64,000 nucleotides of DNA, taken from contig JBBDXN010000155.1 of assembly GCA_040902305.1 (NCBI GenBank), forward strand, positions 1 through 64,000. The letters run 5' to 3'. The stretch comes from CAMLFJ01 sp040902305. Its GTDB lineage: Bacteria > Methylomirabilota > Methylomirabilia > Rokubacteriales > CSP1-6. A model generated the notes under the pieces. It had not been told where the DNA came from. It did no database searches and saw only the letters and a program-made list of their open reading frames with translations. Each line of letters starts with the position of its first letter. The first letter of the stretch is position 1. The translations under genes and the position numbers were made by a program. Positions 1 to 7,785 of this stretch are shown piece by piece.

Positions 1-1
1 C

Positions 2-1015
2 CCCCCCCCCACTCCCCCCGCCAGCAGATAACCGTTTCTGCTCCCTCGCCCATCCCGGCTTATCTCCCGGGTCATCCAGTACCTCGATCACCCGCGTCAT
101 CGCGGCCAGGCCCCGCTGGATGTTCGCCAGGGTCCAGCCGAGCGCGATCGTGGGCCAGGCGAGCAGGGTCAGATAGCCGTTGAAGGCCACGAAGGCCCCG
201 AGGGAGATCCGGCCGTCCACCACCGCCTTGCCGCCCAGCCAGAGCACGATGAGCACGCCCACGCCCGAGACCAGCCCCATGAGTGGCCACGACACCGCCT
301 GGGTCCGCGCCAGGGCCATGTTGCGCCCGAGGTACTCCCGGTTGAGCGTCCGGAACTCGTCGATCTCGCGCGCCTCCATGGTGTAGGCCCGCACCACCGG
401 CATCCCGGTCAGGTTCTCCTGCACCTTCGCCGACAGGACGCCGAGCTGCTCCTGCACCGCGGTGGAGCGCGTCTCCACGTCGTGGTGGAACCGCTTGGCG
501 ATGACGACCAGCGCGGGGAACGGCGCCATCGCGAACAGGGTGAGCCACGGATCGATGAGCCACATGGCGCCCAGGGCGCCCCCGAACGCGAGCGCGGTGC
601 CGATCAGCATCACCGTCCCGAAGCCGGCCAGCATCCGCAGGGTGGAGATGTCGTTGGATACCCGCGACATCAGGTCGCCGGTCCGGTGGCGGTGATAGAA
701 GGCGGGCGGAAGGGTGAGCAGGCGCGTGTAGAGGTCCGCGCGGATATCGTGCTCCACCCACTGCCCGGCGCCGATCATCGCGAAGCGCGAGGCGAGCCGG
801 GCCGCGCCGTGCGCCACCGCCAGCGCCAGGATCACGAGGACATACGGAACGATCCGGGCCCCGGACCCGTCGCGCTCGAGGGTGTCCACCGCGCTCTTCA
901 CCATCCAGGGGATGCTCAGCGAGAACGTGGTGGCGAGGAGGAGGCACGCCGCGCCCCCGAGGTAGCGGAGGCGGTAGCGGTCGAGATACGGCAGGAGACG
1001 TCTGAGCGCCGACAC
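2..1015 (-). CDS. ABC exporter, transmembrane domain (3' end beyond window)
   Basis: The first 338 codons encode the type-1 exporter membrane domain of an MsbA/MdlB-like half transporter. The product starts with a short basic helix (ALRRLLPYLDRYRLR) and has about six hydrophobic segments. The family signatures YHRHRTGDLMSRVSNDI and VQENLTGMPVVRAYTMEA match the intracellular loops that contact the ATPase domain. The nucleotide-binding domain should follow beyond the left edge and cannot be seen. The last codons before the edge are a glycine/serine run from a G tract, which may be a linker or a contig-end artefact. The substrate cannot be inferred; lipid or drug export is typical of the family. 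The GTG start at 1015 is chosen because a TATACT box lies just 6 nt upstream. Confidence 0.88.
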   Translation of the reverse strand, partial: MSALRRLLPYLDRYRLRYLGGAACLLLATTFSLSIPWMVKSAVDTLERDGSGARIVPYVLVILALAVAHGAARLASRFAMIGAGQWVEHDIRADLYTRLLTLPPAFYHRHRTGDLMSRVSNDISTLRMLAGFGTVMLIGTALAFGGALGAMWLIDPWLTLFAMAPFPALVVIAKRFHHDVETRSTAVQEQLGVLSAKVQENLTGMPVVRAYTMEAREIDEFRTLNREYLGRNMALARTQAVSWPLMGLVSGVGVLIVLWLGGKAVVDGRISLGAFVAFNGYLTLLAWPTIALGWTLANIQRGLAAMTRVIEVLDDPGDKPGWAREQKRLSAGGGSGGG

Positions 1016-1021
1016 TCGACC

Positions 1022-1027
1022 AGTATA
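1022..1027 (-). promoter_or_regulatory. -10 box of ABC exporter gene, leaderless arrangement
   Basis: TATACT on the minus strand ends 6 nt before the GTG start at 1015, so transcription would begin at or next to the start codon. No -35 consensus and no Shine-Dalgarno sequence are visible. Confidence 0.4.
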
Positions 1028-1062
1028 GACGCGGTAATCCCGCCGCGGCGGTGAGAGGCCGG

Positions 1063-2004
1063 CTAGCGAGCGGGAGCCGCCGGCGCCCCGTCCCGATACG
1101 GGAGCAGCGCCGCGTAGACCGCGAAGACGGTGGGCGCGGCCACGCGGTGACGCTCCGCCAGCCGCACCGCGTGGCCGTGGAGGGCCTCCAGCTCGAGCGG
1201 CTTGCCGTGGGTCAGATCGTGGTGAAGCGACGAGAACGCGTTCGGCGCCACCGCGTCGAGGAACTTGAACCCCTGCTCCAGCATGCCGTCGTCGAGCTTC
1301 ACCCCGGCGGCCCGTCCGATCGAGAGAATCTAGGTGACGGTGCGCCGGTAGACCTCCCGCACCTCCGGCACCGTTCGCAAGATTCCGGCCGGACAGCGCG
1401 TCAGCGCGGTCATCCCGGCGTGCGTGGTGAGGAACACGTACTTCTCCCAGAGAGCCCGGGTGACGTCGGAGACGAGCTCGGCCGGGATGGACGCCTTCCG
1501 GCAGGCGGAGAGCAGGGCGAGGGCCCGCGCGGTCTCGCGCCCGTCCATCTCGCCGAAGGTCAGGTGGCCCCCGAAGGTGTGGGTGATGACGCCGGGGGCC
1601 TCGATGGTGGCGAAGACCCGCACCGCGCCGCCCAGCACGTGGCCGGCCCCGAGCACGCGCTCGAGCTTCTCCTCGTTGTCCACGCCGTTCTGGATCGACA
1701 GCACCCCGGTGTCGGGTCCCACCACCGGCCGGATCAGCGCGGCCGCCTCCTCGGTGTCGAAGGACTTCACGCAGAACAGGACGAGATCCGCCGGGGGCGC
1801 TCCTTCCAGCCGCTCCACCGCGGGAGCGCGCACGCTCCATTCGCCCTCGATGGCCGACTTGATCCGAAGGCCTTCCGCGCGCAGCGCGGCCAGATGCGCG
1901 CCGCGGGCCACGAAGGTGACGTCCTCGCCCGCGCGCGCCAGCTTGGCCCCGAAGTAACCGCCGGTCCCGCCCGAACCCATCACCACGATCCGCATGCGCG
2001 CCAT
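1063..2004 (-). pseudogene. Ketopantoate reductase-like gene (ApbA/PanE family) interrupted by in-frame TAG
   Basis: The frame starts at ATG 2004 (or ATG 1995) with a Rossmann motif, VVMGSGGTGGYFGAKLA, and continues with family hallmarks such as LFCVKSFDTEEA and SIQNGVDNEE. It reaches TVT and then meets TAG at 1332-1330. The same frame continues without shift to TAG at 1063-1065 and encodes the rest of the C-terminal domain (SIGRAAGVKLDDGM, SSLHHDLTHGKPLELEALHG), including the region expected to bind substrate. A single change, GAG (Glu) to TAG, explains the break. Two fragments of about 224 and 88 residues would result, neither expected to be active. TAG is an ordinary stop elsewhere in this window, for example in the M24 peptidase and argF genes, so recoding is unlikely. 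A sequencing or assembly error is the main alternative. Confidence 0.8.
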
Positions 2005-2057
2005 GCTGCGAGAGGGGCGCCGGGTTGTCAAGCGGCCTCGTGATACCCTCGGTCTCC

Positions 2058-2849
2058 GTGAGTGAATCTTTCCGCGAGGTCGCGGTGGAGGCGGCGCGGC
2101 AGGCCGGCGCCTTCCTCCGATCTCGCTTCGGCGAGCCGCACCGTATCAGCTACAAGGGCAGCCCGACCGATCTCGTGACCGAGATGGACCGGGGCGCGGA
2201 GACGATCATCCTCGACGCGATCCTCGCCCGGTTCCCCGCCCACGGCGTCCTGGCCGAGGAGAGCGGCGCGCGGACTGGCACCGAGCCGTGCCGCTGGATC
2301 GTCGATCCGCTCGACGGCACCACGAACTACGCGCACGGCCTGCCGATCTACTGCGTGTCGATCGCGCTCGAGGTGGACGGGGTCCTCGCGGTCGGCGTCC
2401 TCTACGATCCCAGCCGCGACGAGTGCTTCGTGGCCGAGCGAGGCGGCGGGGCCACCCTGAACGGCGCGCGGCTGCGCGTCTCGCGGACGGCGGCCCTCGG
2501 CGAGAGCCTGCTCGGCACGAGCTATCCGAACGACCTGCGGGCGGCCCCGCGCAACAACCTCGCCGAGCACGCCGCCCTCCTCCAGCGCTGTCGCAGCGTG
2601 CGCAGCCTGGGTTCCGCCGCGCTCGGCCTGGCCTCCGTCGCGGCCGGGCGGCTCGACGGGTACTGGGAGCAGCGGCTGGGCGCCTGGGACGTGGCCGCGG
2701 GCGCGCTCCTGATCCGGGAGGCGGGCGGCACCGTGACCGCCGTCCACGGCGGGCCGCTCGATCTCGCGGTGCCGACCGTCGCCGCCTCCAACGGCTCCAT
2801 CCATTCCGACCTGATCCTGGCCCTCAAGGAGGTCACGGCCCCGCAATGA
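2058..2849 (+). CDS. Inositol monophosphatase family protein (SuhB/ImpA-like)
   Basis: This is a Mg2+-dependent sugar/inositol phosphatase of about 263 residues, the usual family size. The metal-binding and catalytic motifs are complete: DLVTEMDRGAE, GVLAEESG with the catalytic acid pair, WIVDPLDGTTNYAHG, and GAWDVAAGALLIREAGG near the C-terminus. Physiological substrates could be inositol-1-phosphate, 3'-phosphoadenosine-5'-phosphate or another sugar phosphate; the sequence does not decide. GTG 2058 is chosen as start. In-frame GTG 2040 and TTG 2025 are possible but extend beyond the usual N-terminus. The stop overlaps the ATG of the next gene (ATGA), so the two are probably co-translated. 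Confidence 0.9.
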   Translation: MSESFREVAVEAARQAGAFLRSRFGEPHRISYKGSPTDLVTEMDRGAETIILDAILARFPAHGVLAEESGARTGTEPCRWIVDPLDGTTNYAHGLPIYCVSIALEVDGVLAVGVLYDPSRDECFVAERGGGATLNGARLRVSRTAALGESLLGTSYPNDLRAAPRNNLAEHAALLQRCRSVRSLGSAALGLASVAAGRLDGYWEQRLGAWDVAAGALLIREAGGTVTAVHGGPLDLAVPTVAASNGSIHSDLILALKEVTAPQ

Positions 2850-3214
2850 CCGAGGAGACGAGCGCGCAGCCGGTGCAGGTGAGGACGATCCGCGTCGAGG
2901 TCGCGCGGGCGGGAGAGCACGAGATCGAGATCACCGCGACCCTGGTGGGCGAGCGGCCCCGCGACAGCCCCCGCTGGTTCGGCGCCGAGCCGCCCCGGGT
3001 GATCCACGACATGCGGCTCGGCCTGCGGGTGTGCCACCCCGATCTGGCCATCACCGAGGCGCGGAGCCAGATGGCGTCGCATCCCTACACGATCTGTCCC
3101 GAGGCCCTGCCGCCGCTGCGGCAGCTCGTCGGGCTCTCCATCTCGCGCGGCTTCACCCGGGAGGTCAACGAGCGCTTCGGCCGGCAGCGCGGCTGCGCGC
3201 ACTTCACCGGCTGA
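2846..3214 (+). CDS. DUF2889 domain protein, short form
   Basis: The product has 122 residues and matches the DUF2889 pattern: a conserved IHDMRLGLRVCHPDLAITEA stretch, a YTICPEA segment, and a GCAHFTG end resembling the family's GCTHLTE motif. In longer family members about 30-60 more residues follow this histidine motif, whereas here the frame stops directly after it, so the protein may be truncated. The function of DUF2889 is unknown. Its ATG overlaps the stop of the phosphatase gene by 4 nt, suggesting a shared transcript. The next gene downstream converges on it across a hairpin. Confidence 0.72.
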   Translation: MTEETSAQPVQVRTIRVEVARAGEHEIEITATLVGERPRDSPRWFGAEPPRVIHDMRLGLRVCHPDLAITEARSQMASHPYTICPEALPPLRQLVGLSISRGFTREVNERFGRQRGCAHFTG

Positions 3215-3271
3215 TCCGGGCGGGCGACGAAGCGGGCTGCGCGGGCTCTCCGCCTACCCGCGCGATCCCGA

Positions 3272-3290
3272 GCCGGGCTAGAGGCCCGGC
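3272..3290. terminator. Hairpin between convergent genes
   Basis: A perfect 7-bp stem (GCCGGGC / GCCCGGC) with a TAGAG loop covers the stop codon of the minus-strand DUF1285 gene and lies downstream of the plus-strand DUF2889 gene. No T run follows on either strand, so termination activity is a guess. Confidence 0.4.
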
Positions 3291-3739
3291 ACCGGGTGGC
3301 GCCGCCCGCCCAGCACGAGAACGGCGCGGCCACCCGGCTCGTCGGGCTGCACGTGCTGGAGGAGCTGGTAGGTCGCCGCCCGGCTCAGTCGCGCGTCGAA
3401 TCGGCCCGCCTTCACGCGGCAGCGCGGGACGCCGCGCTCGTCCACGCGGAGGGTGTCGAGCGGCACCCGCTCCCGGGTCAGATCGTTGAGGGTGGCGACG
3501 AGCCCGTCTCCCTCGCCTTCCACGCGCTCCACCACGAACGGCGCGTCCTCCACTTCCACCGGCACCCGCGCGGGCCCGACCTGCAGGAAGTGCCCGCGCT
3601 CGTCCACCTGGAGGTTGTCGCGGAGGTTGGAGACGATGCCCGCGTGGGTGACCTCGGCGTCGTCGTGGAACCAGGCGCCGTCCCGATCGATGCGCAGCTT
3701 CGGCAGGGTCCAGGTCGAGGGATCGGGCGTGGGAGTCAC
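3278..3739 (-). CDS. DUF1285 domain protein
   Basis: This 153-residue protein has the DUF1285 layout: an N-terminal half around KLRIDRDGAWFHDDAEVTHA and a C-terminal half ending in the conserved YQLLQHVQPDE region. The family is uncharacterised; solved members form two small beta-rich domains thought to bind a ligand. Start GTG 3739 overlaps the TGA of the Memo-like gene (GTGA), so it is the last gene of the M20 - Memo - DUF1285 operon. Translation is probably coupled. No signal peptide is visible, so it should be cytoplasmic. Confidence 0.82.
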   Translation of the reverse strand: MTPTPDPSTWTLPKLRIDRDGAWFHDDAEVTHAGIVSNLRDNLQVDERGHFLQVGPARVPVEVEDAPFVVERVEGEGDGLVATLNDLTRERVPLDTLRVDERGVPRCRVKAGRFDARLSRAATYQLLQHVQPDEPGGRAVLVLGGRRHPVPGL

Positions 3740-5046
3740 CGGAAGGTCACCGCGCAGAACGTCACCGCGCCTTCCGGATCCGGCCACTGGGCATAGCGTA
3801 GCAGGCGGCCGCACGCCTCCGGCAGGAGCCGCAGCAGCGTATAGATCGGCGAGAGGCCGCAGATGCGGCGCGCGTCGTGATCGGCAGCGACCCCGGCGTA
3901 GAAGCCGCGCGCGTCGGCCGCCGTCACCGCCTCGAGCATGGCGCGATCCGCCCGCTCGACCTGCGTCAGCGACGCGGTGGTATTGGCCTCCGGATCGCCG
4001 AAGCGCGGCCCGACGTGGGCAAGATCCACGCCCGCGACCAGACAGACGCGGCGGGAGGACGCGGCCATGGTCTCGCGCAGCGCGTCCACGAACCGCGGGA
4101 CGCGCGGGTCGGTCTCGGGATCGCCGCCGGTCCACAGCGCCTCGTGCAGGTACGAGGCGAGCACGGGCAAGATTGCGAAGGGCCGGTGCCGGCCCACGAC
4201 GTGCTGGAGCATCACCGCCTGGAACTCGATCGAGTGCTCCGCGCGGTGCGCCGGCTCGGAGGCCAGCAGGTCCTGACCGGCCCGTCGGCTGAGCGCGTCG
4301 TAGAAGTCGCGATCCACCGGGACCGCGCCGAGCGGCGTGTCGTACGGCTTGAGCGTGACCGCGAACGGATCGGCCATGCCCGCGTGGCAGGTGCCGAGCA
4401 CCACGTAGAGGTCGGCGTCGGAGCGGTCGAGGACTTCCTGGTAGGCCCAGGCGTAGGTGGAGCCGCCCCGGTGGAAGTCGATATGCGGGGCGATGATGGC
4501 TTTGGGAGCCGCAGCCGAAGGCGAGGCGAGGATCGCTTTGGGAGCCGCAGCCGAAGGCGAGGCGACCGGATCAGTAGAGAAGCTACCGTTGACAGAAAAG
4601 CTACCGTTGACCGCACCATCCGGCCCGTCAGGGCCGGAAAAAAACCCGTCGATCTGCTGCGCCAGCGACACGCCGTCCCCGGCGTAGGCCCCGCCCGCGT
4701 GGGCGGCCGGCCGCACCGGGCTCTGACGGAAGGCGTCCTCGATCGTGCGCCGGCGCTCCCGGAATCGCTCGCTGTCGAGGAACCCGGCGTGGTCGAAGCG
4801 CTCGATGACGTCGGTGATCTGCTCGAGCGTCGGAGCCTCGCCGTGGCGGTGCGTGAGAATCTCGCGGATGCCCTCGACCGAGTGATCGCCGTCGAAGAGC
4901 GAGACCAGGTCCAGCAGAGGCCCGGGGAGCACCGCGATCTGATCGGTGAAGCCGGCGGGGTCGCGCAGGGCCACGCACCGCTGCCCTTCGTGCTCGACCG
5001 GAAAGGCCTCCAGCGCCCGGAGCCGCGGGTTGCCGGCGTGGGTCAC
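3736..5046 (-). CDS. amrB: AmmeMemoRadiSam system protein B (Memo-like) with N-terminal extension
   Basis: The C-terminal 250 residues are a Memo/class III dioxygenase-like domain. Candidate metal or active-site positions are IIAPHIDFHRGG, LGTCHAG, EHSIEFQ and AGVDLAHVGPRFGD. The N-terminal 130 residues form a small helical domain resembling PqqD/winged-helix folds (GIREILTHRHGEAPT). Memo-like proteins normally accompany an AMMECR1 protein and a radical SAM enzyme; neither is in this window. Between the two domains, residues 145-184 are encoded by two kinds of tandem repeat (18 nt x2 and 36 nt x2) that look like an in-frame insertion into a linker. Start GTG 5046 overlaps the M20 peptidase stop. 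The molecular role of the system is not established. Confidence 0.85.
   Translation of the reverse strand: MTHAGNPRLRALEAFPVEHEGQRCVALRDPAGFTDQIAVLPGPLLDLVSLFDGDHSVEGIREILTHRHGEAPTLEQITDVIERFDHAGFLDSERFRERRRTIEDAFRQSPVRPAAHAGGAYAGDGVSLAQQIDGFFSGPDGPDGAVNGSFSVNGSFSTDPVASPSAAAPKAILASPSAAAPKAIIAPHIDFHRGGSTYAWAYQEVLDRSDADLYVVLGTCHAGMADPFAVTLKPYDTPLGAVPVDRDFYDALSRRAGQDLLASEPAHRAEHSIEFQAVMLQHVVGRHRPFAILPVLASYLHEALWTGGDPETDPRVPRFVDALRETMAASSRRVCLVAGVDLAHVGPRFGDPEANTTASLTQVERADRAMLEAVTAADARGFYAGVAADHDARRICGLSPIYTLLRLLPEACGRLLRYAQWPDPEGAVTFCAVTFR
4495..4612. repeat. In-frame tandem repeats inside the Memo-like gene
   Basis: Two 36-bp units (4495-4530 and 4531-4566) differ at only a few positions and share the core AGCCGCAGCCGAAGGCGAGG. 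On the minus strand each encodes a peptide ending SPSAAAPKAI. Next to them, two 18-bp units (4577-4594 and 4595-4612) encode VNGSFS twice. Unit lengths are multiples of three, so the reading frame is kept. The 36-bp unit shares the sequence CTCGCCTTCGGCTGC with the dispersed repeats at 45064, 51391 and 62404. Confidence 0.85.
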
Positions 5047-6275
5047 TCAGCTTCGAGGTAGTTCAGAGCCGATGCGACGTAAATCTTCGCTGCCTCGACG
5101 ACTTGCTCCACTCTGACGAACTCGTCGACCTGGTGCGGAATCAGGCGATCCCCGGGCCCGCAGGTGACGATCGGGATGCCGAGCTCCATCCGGAGGATGG
5201 TGCCATCGGTCGAGCCCGGGACGCCGCCGTACTTCGGCGCCCGCCGGGTCGCCTGCTTGACCCCGCGGATCATCGCCTCCACCAGGGCCTCGGAGCGGTC
5301 GACCTTGGTGGCGAGCCGGAAGGCGTTGACCGGCTCCCACTCCACCTTGATCCCGGGCTGGGCGGCGGCCGCGTCCCGGCAGATCGCCTCAAGCTCGGTG
5401 CGGACACCGTCGGCCCCGATCCCCGGGGTGAGCCGGATGTCGAACGTGGTCTCGGCCAGCGCCGGGATCACGTTCGATTGCGGCACGCCGACCCCGGGGG
5501 GTGGCCCCTGGATGATGGTCGGGGTCACCGTCGGAGGCCGCAGATAGCGGCTCTTCTCGCAGGCCTTCCGGAGCCGCCGCTCGAGGCCGGGCGCCGCGGC
5601 CAGCAGCCGGCCGAGACAGGCGATCGGGTTGACGCCCGCCTCCGGCATCGCCCCGTGGGCCATCTTGCCGCGAACGCGGAAGCGCGCCCAGACCACGCCG
5701 CGCTGCTCGAGGCACAGCTCGTTCTCCTCCGGCTCGCAGATGATGGCGGCGTCCAGCTCGCGGCCCACCGGCGTGCCGCACAGGTGCCGCACGCCGATCA
5801 TGCCGTCTTCCTCGTCCACGAGCGCGCCGACCACCAGCTTGCCCCGTAGCGCGACGCCGGCCCGCTTGAACGCGGCGGCGGCCACCATGGCGGCAGCCAG
5901 GCCGCTCTTCATGTCGGCGGTGCCCCGGCCGTAGATGCGCCCGTCCACCATGTCGGCCCCGAAGGGCGGATGCGACCACTCGGCCGGATCGCCCTCGGTC
6001 ACGACGTCCGTGTGGCCTTCGAGCAGCAGGCTCTTCCGACCCGGACGCTTCTCGCCGAGCCAGCCGATGACGTTGGGCCGGCCGGGCGCGACCTCCTGCA
6101 CCTCCACCTCGAAGCCCTCGCGCCGGAGCCAGCCCTCGACGAAAGCGGCGACCCGGGCTTCGGTGGCCTCCAGGTCGCCGGGGCGGTAGACGCTGGGAAT
6201 GCGGACGAGCGCACGAGTCAGCTCGACGACCTCGTCCGCGTCGATCTTGCGGAGGACCTGCGACAGCGCGGTCAC
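5043..6275 (-). CDS. M20 family metallopeptidase / ArgE-DapE-type deacylase
   Basis: This 410-residue zinc-dependent hydrolase contains the M20 metal-site motifs GHTDVV, GRGTADMKSG and the catalytic DEEDG, plus a dimerisation domain beginning near RFRVRGKMAHGAMPE. Family members cleave N-acyl amino acids or dipeptides; the substrate here is not determined. GPPPGVGVPQSNVIPALAE and TCGPGDRLIPHQVDEFV are typical of the ArgE/DapE group. It is the first gene of a three-gene unit with the Memo-like and DUF1285 genes, joined by GTGA overlaps. GTG 6275 lies 16 nt downstream of the small upstream gene. Confidence 0.9.
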   Translation of the reverse strand: MTALSQVLRKIDADEVVELTRALVRIPSVYRPGDLEATEARVAAFVEGWLRREGFEVEVQEVAPGRPNVIGWLGEKRPGRKSLLLEGHTDVVTEGDPAEWSHPPFGADMVDGRIYGRGTADMKSGLAAAMVAAAAFKRAGVALRGKLVVGALVDEEDGMIGVRHLCGTPVGRELDAAIICEPEENELCLEQRGVVWARFRVRGKMAHGAMPEAGVNPIACLGRLLAAAPGLERRLRKACEKSRYLRPPTVTPTIIQGPPPGVGVPQSNVIPALAETTFDIRLTPGIGADGVRTELEAICRDAAAAQPGIKVEWEPVNAFRLATKVDRSEALVEAMIRGVKQATRRAPKYGGVPGSTDGTILRMELGIPIVTCGPGDRLIPHQVDEFVRVEQVVEAAKIYVASALNYLEAE

Positions 6276-6291
6276 AGCGGGAGCGGGGCGG

Positions 6292-6594
6292 CTATTCCAG
6301 CGGGAACGACAGGATGATCGCGTCGAGCCGGATCACGCGATGCTCTTCCCCGGCGATGTAGAAGTAGTGCCCCTCCACTTCCTCGGGGTTCTCCTCGAAG
6401 GCCACCACGGAACGGAGCGGCGGCATGTCCCGGAAGGCATTGGCCCCCTCGTCGAATCCGTCGCCGCGGCCCACCACCTCGCCGTAGCGGATCGGCGAGC
6501 CCTTCGGGCAGTGCACGCGCACATCGGCGGGCGGCTCGGCCATGAGCCGCACGAGAAGGTTGATGCCGTACACCTGGAACTGGATATCAGGCAT
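6292..6594 (-). CDS. Small hypothetical protein
   Basis: I do not recognise this 100-residue protein. It begins MPDIQFQVYGINLLVRLMAE, is rich in acidic residues, and has a central GRGDGFDEGANAFRD segment and a beta-strand-like end (EEHRVIRLDAIILSFPLE). There is no signal peptide or membrane segment. AGAGGGA lies just upstream of ATG 6594 as a plausible ribosome-binding site. It lies 16 nt before the M20 peptidase gene in the same direction, so it could lead that operon. Confidence 0.68.
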   Translation of the reverse strand: MPDIQFQVYGINLLVRLMAEPPADVRVHCPKGSPIRYGEVVGRGDGFDEGANAFRDMPPLRSVVAFEENPEEVEGHYFYIAGEEHRVIRLDAIILSFPLE

Positions 6595-6681
6595 GGGTCC
6601 CTCTGATGGTGGATTTCTTCGATACTACCACAAGCGCTGGATCGTGACCGGGGGCCCGGCGCGGATGCGGCAAGTGCTTGA

Positions 6682-7785
6682 TCAGGCGCCGATTCCGGGA
6701 AGCGCCCCCTGCCCGTCGTGGCCCTCGATGCCCTCCAGCTTGCCCTCGAGCCGCCCGAGCCCGGAAGCCGCGTCGTCGTACTTGTTCCGGGCATTGGTCA
6801 GGTGCCGGCCCACCACGTCGAAGGCCTCCCGGAACTTGTCGAGATCCCCCCGTAGCCGGCCGAGCCGGGCCTGGATCTCCTGGGCATCCCGCTCGATCCG
6901 GAGGCCGCGCAGGCCCAGCACGATGACCCGCAGGTAGGCGTAGAAGGTGTTCGGCGAGACCGGCACCACCCGGCGCCCCAGGGCGTAGGCGGCGGGCGGC
7001 TCCTCCTCGCTGTCTTCCTTGACGATGATCTCGTAGTAGATGTTCTCGGCCGGGATGTACATCAGAGCGAAGTCGAAGGTGCCTTCGTCGGGCAGGATGT
7101 ACTTCTTGGCGATCTCGTCCACCCGGTTCTTGACGTCCCGGAGAAACGCGCGGCGCAGGGCGGGACGCCGCTCCTCATCCGTCTCGTCCAGGATCCGGCG
7201 GAATCCCTCGAGCGGGAACTTGGCGTCCACCGGCACGAGCCGCTCGCCGAGGCGGATGGTCGCGTCCACGCGGTCCCCGGTCGCGAACGCGTGCTGGAGC
7301 GTGTACTGATCGCGCGGCAGCATCTGGGCCAGCAGGTTCTCCAGCAGCGTCTCGCCCACGCCCCCCCGGATCTTCGGGGACTTGAGGAGCTGCTCGAGAC
7401 CCGCGATGTCGCGCCCCACGTCGAAGACGCGCTGGGTCACCTCGCCGAGCTTGCCGAGGCTGCCCTGCACCTCGCCCACCACCTGGCCCACGTGCTGGAG
7501 CTGCTGCTGGACCCCGCTGCCCACCTGCCCCATCTGCGCGGTCATCCGGCTCGCGAACTGGTGCAGCTCCTCCTTCACGGTGGCCAGCGTCTCGCTCCGG
7601 GCTTGATGGGCCTCGGTGCGCGCGGTGTGGATATCACGCTGCAGGAGCAGGAGCGCCTGGTCCGGCTGCTGGCGGGCCGCCTCGAGGGCGCCGAGCCGCG
7701 CCACCGCCCGCCACAGGGCGACCGCGGTGAGCCCGACCAGCAGCGCGAGCGCGACGACGACCACCCACAGCCACGCCGCGGTCAT
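6682..7785 (-). CDS. rmuC: DNA recombination protein RmuC
   Basis: The 367-residue product has one N-terminal membrane helix (residues 4-26), a coiled-coil region rich in Gln and Glu, and the RmuC nuclease-like core with family signatures KIRGGVGETLLENLLAQML, VPVDAKFPLEGF and FDFALMYIPAENIYYEII. RmuC limits inversions and processes DNA structures in E. coli; a PD-(D/E)XK-like fold is proposed for the family. The ATG overlaps the stop of the upstream TIGR02757 gene by ATGA, so the two are probably one transcription unit. Confidence 0.93.
   Translation of the reverse strand: MTAAWLWVVVVALALLVGLTAVALWRAVARLGALEAARQQPDQALLLLQRDIHTARTEAHQARSETLATVKEELHQFASRMTAQMGQVGSGVQQQLQHVGQVVGEVQGSLGKLGEVTQRVFDVGRDIAGLEQLLKSPKIRGGVGETLLENLLAQMLPRDQYTLQHAFATGDRVDATIRLGERLVPVDAKFPLEGFRRILDETDEERRPALRRAFLRDVKNRVDEIAKKYILPDEGTFDFALMYIPAENIYYEIIVKEDSEEEPPAAYALGRRVVPVSPNTFYAYLRVIVLGLRGLRIERDAQEIQARLGRLRGDLDKFREAFDVVGRHLTNARNKYDDAASGLGRLEGKLEGIEGHDGQGALPGIGA

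Noticed and set aside
1..20. Poly-C start of the window, possibly a biological homopolymer signal
   Set aside because: It reads as a Gly/Ser linker in the ABC exporter frame and lies at the very edge, so a contig-end or linker explanation is enough.
1330..1332. TAG recoding (pyrrolysine or suppression) in the ketopantoate-reductase-like gene
   Set aside because: TAG ends several intact genes in this window, and no recoding genes or structure are seen nearby. Mutation or sequencing error is simpler.
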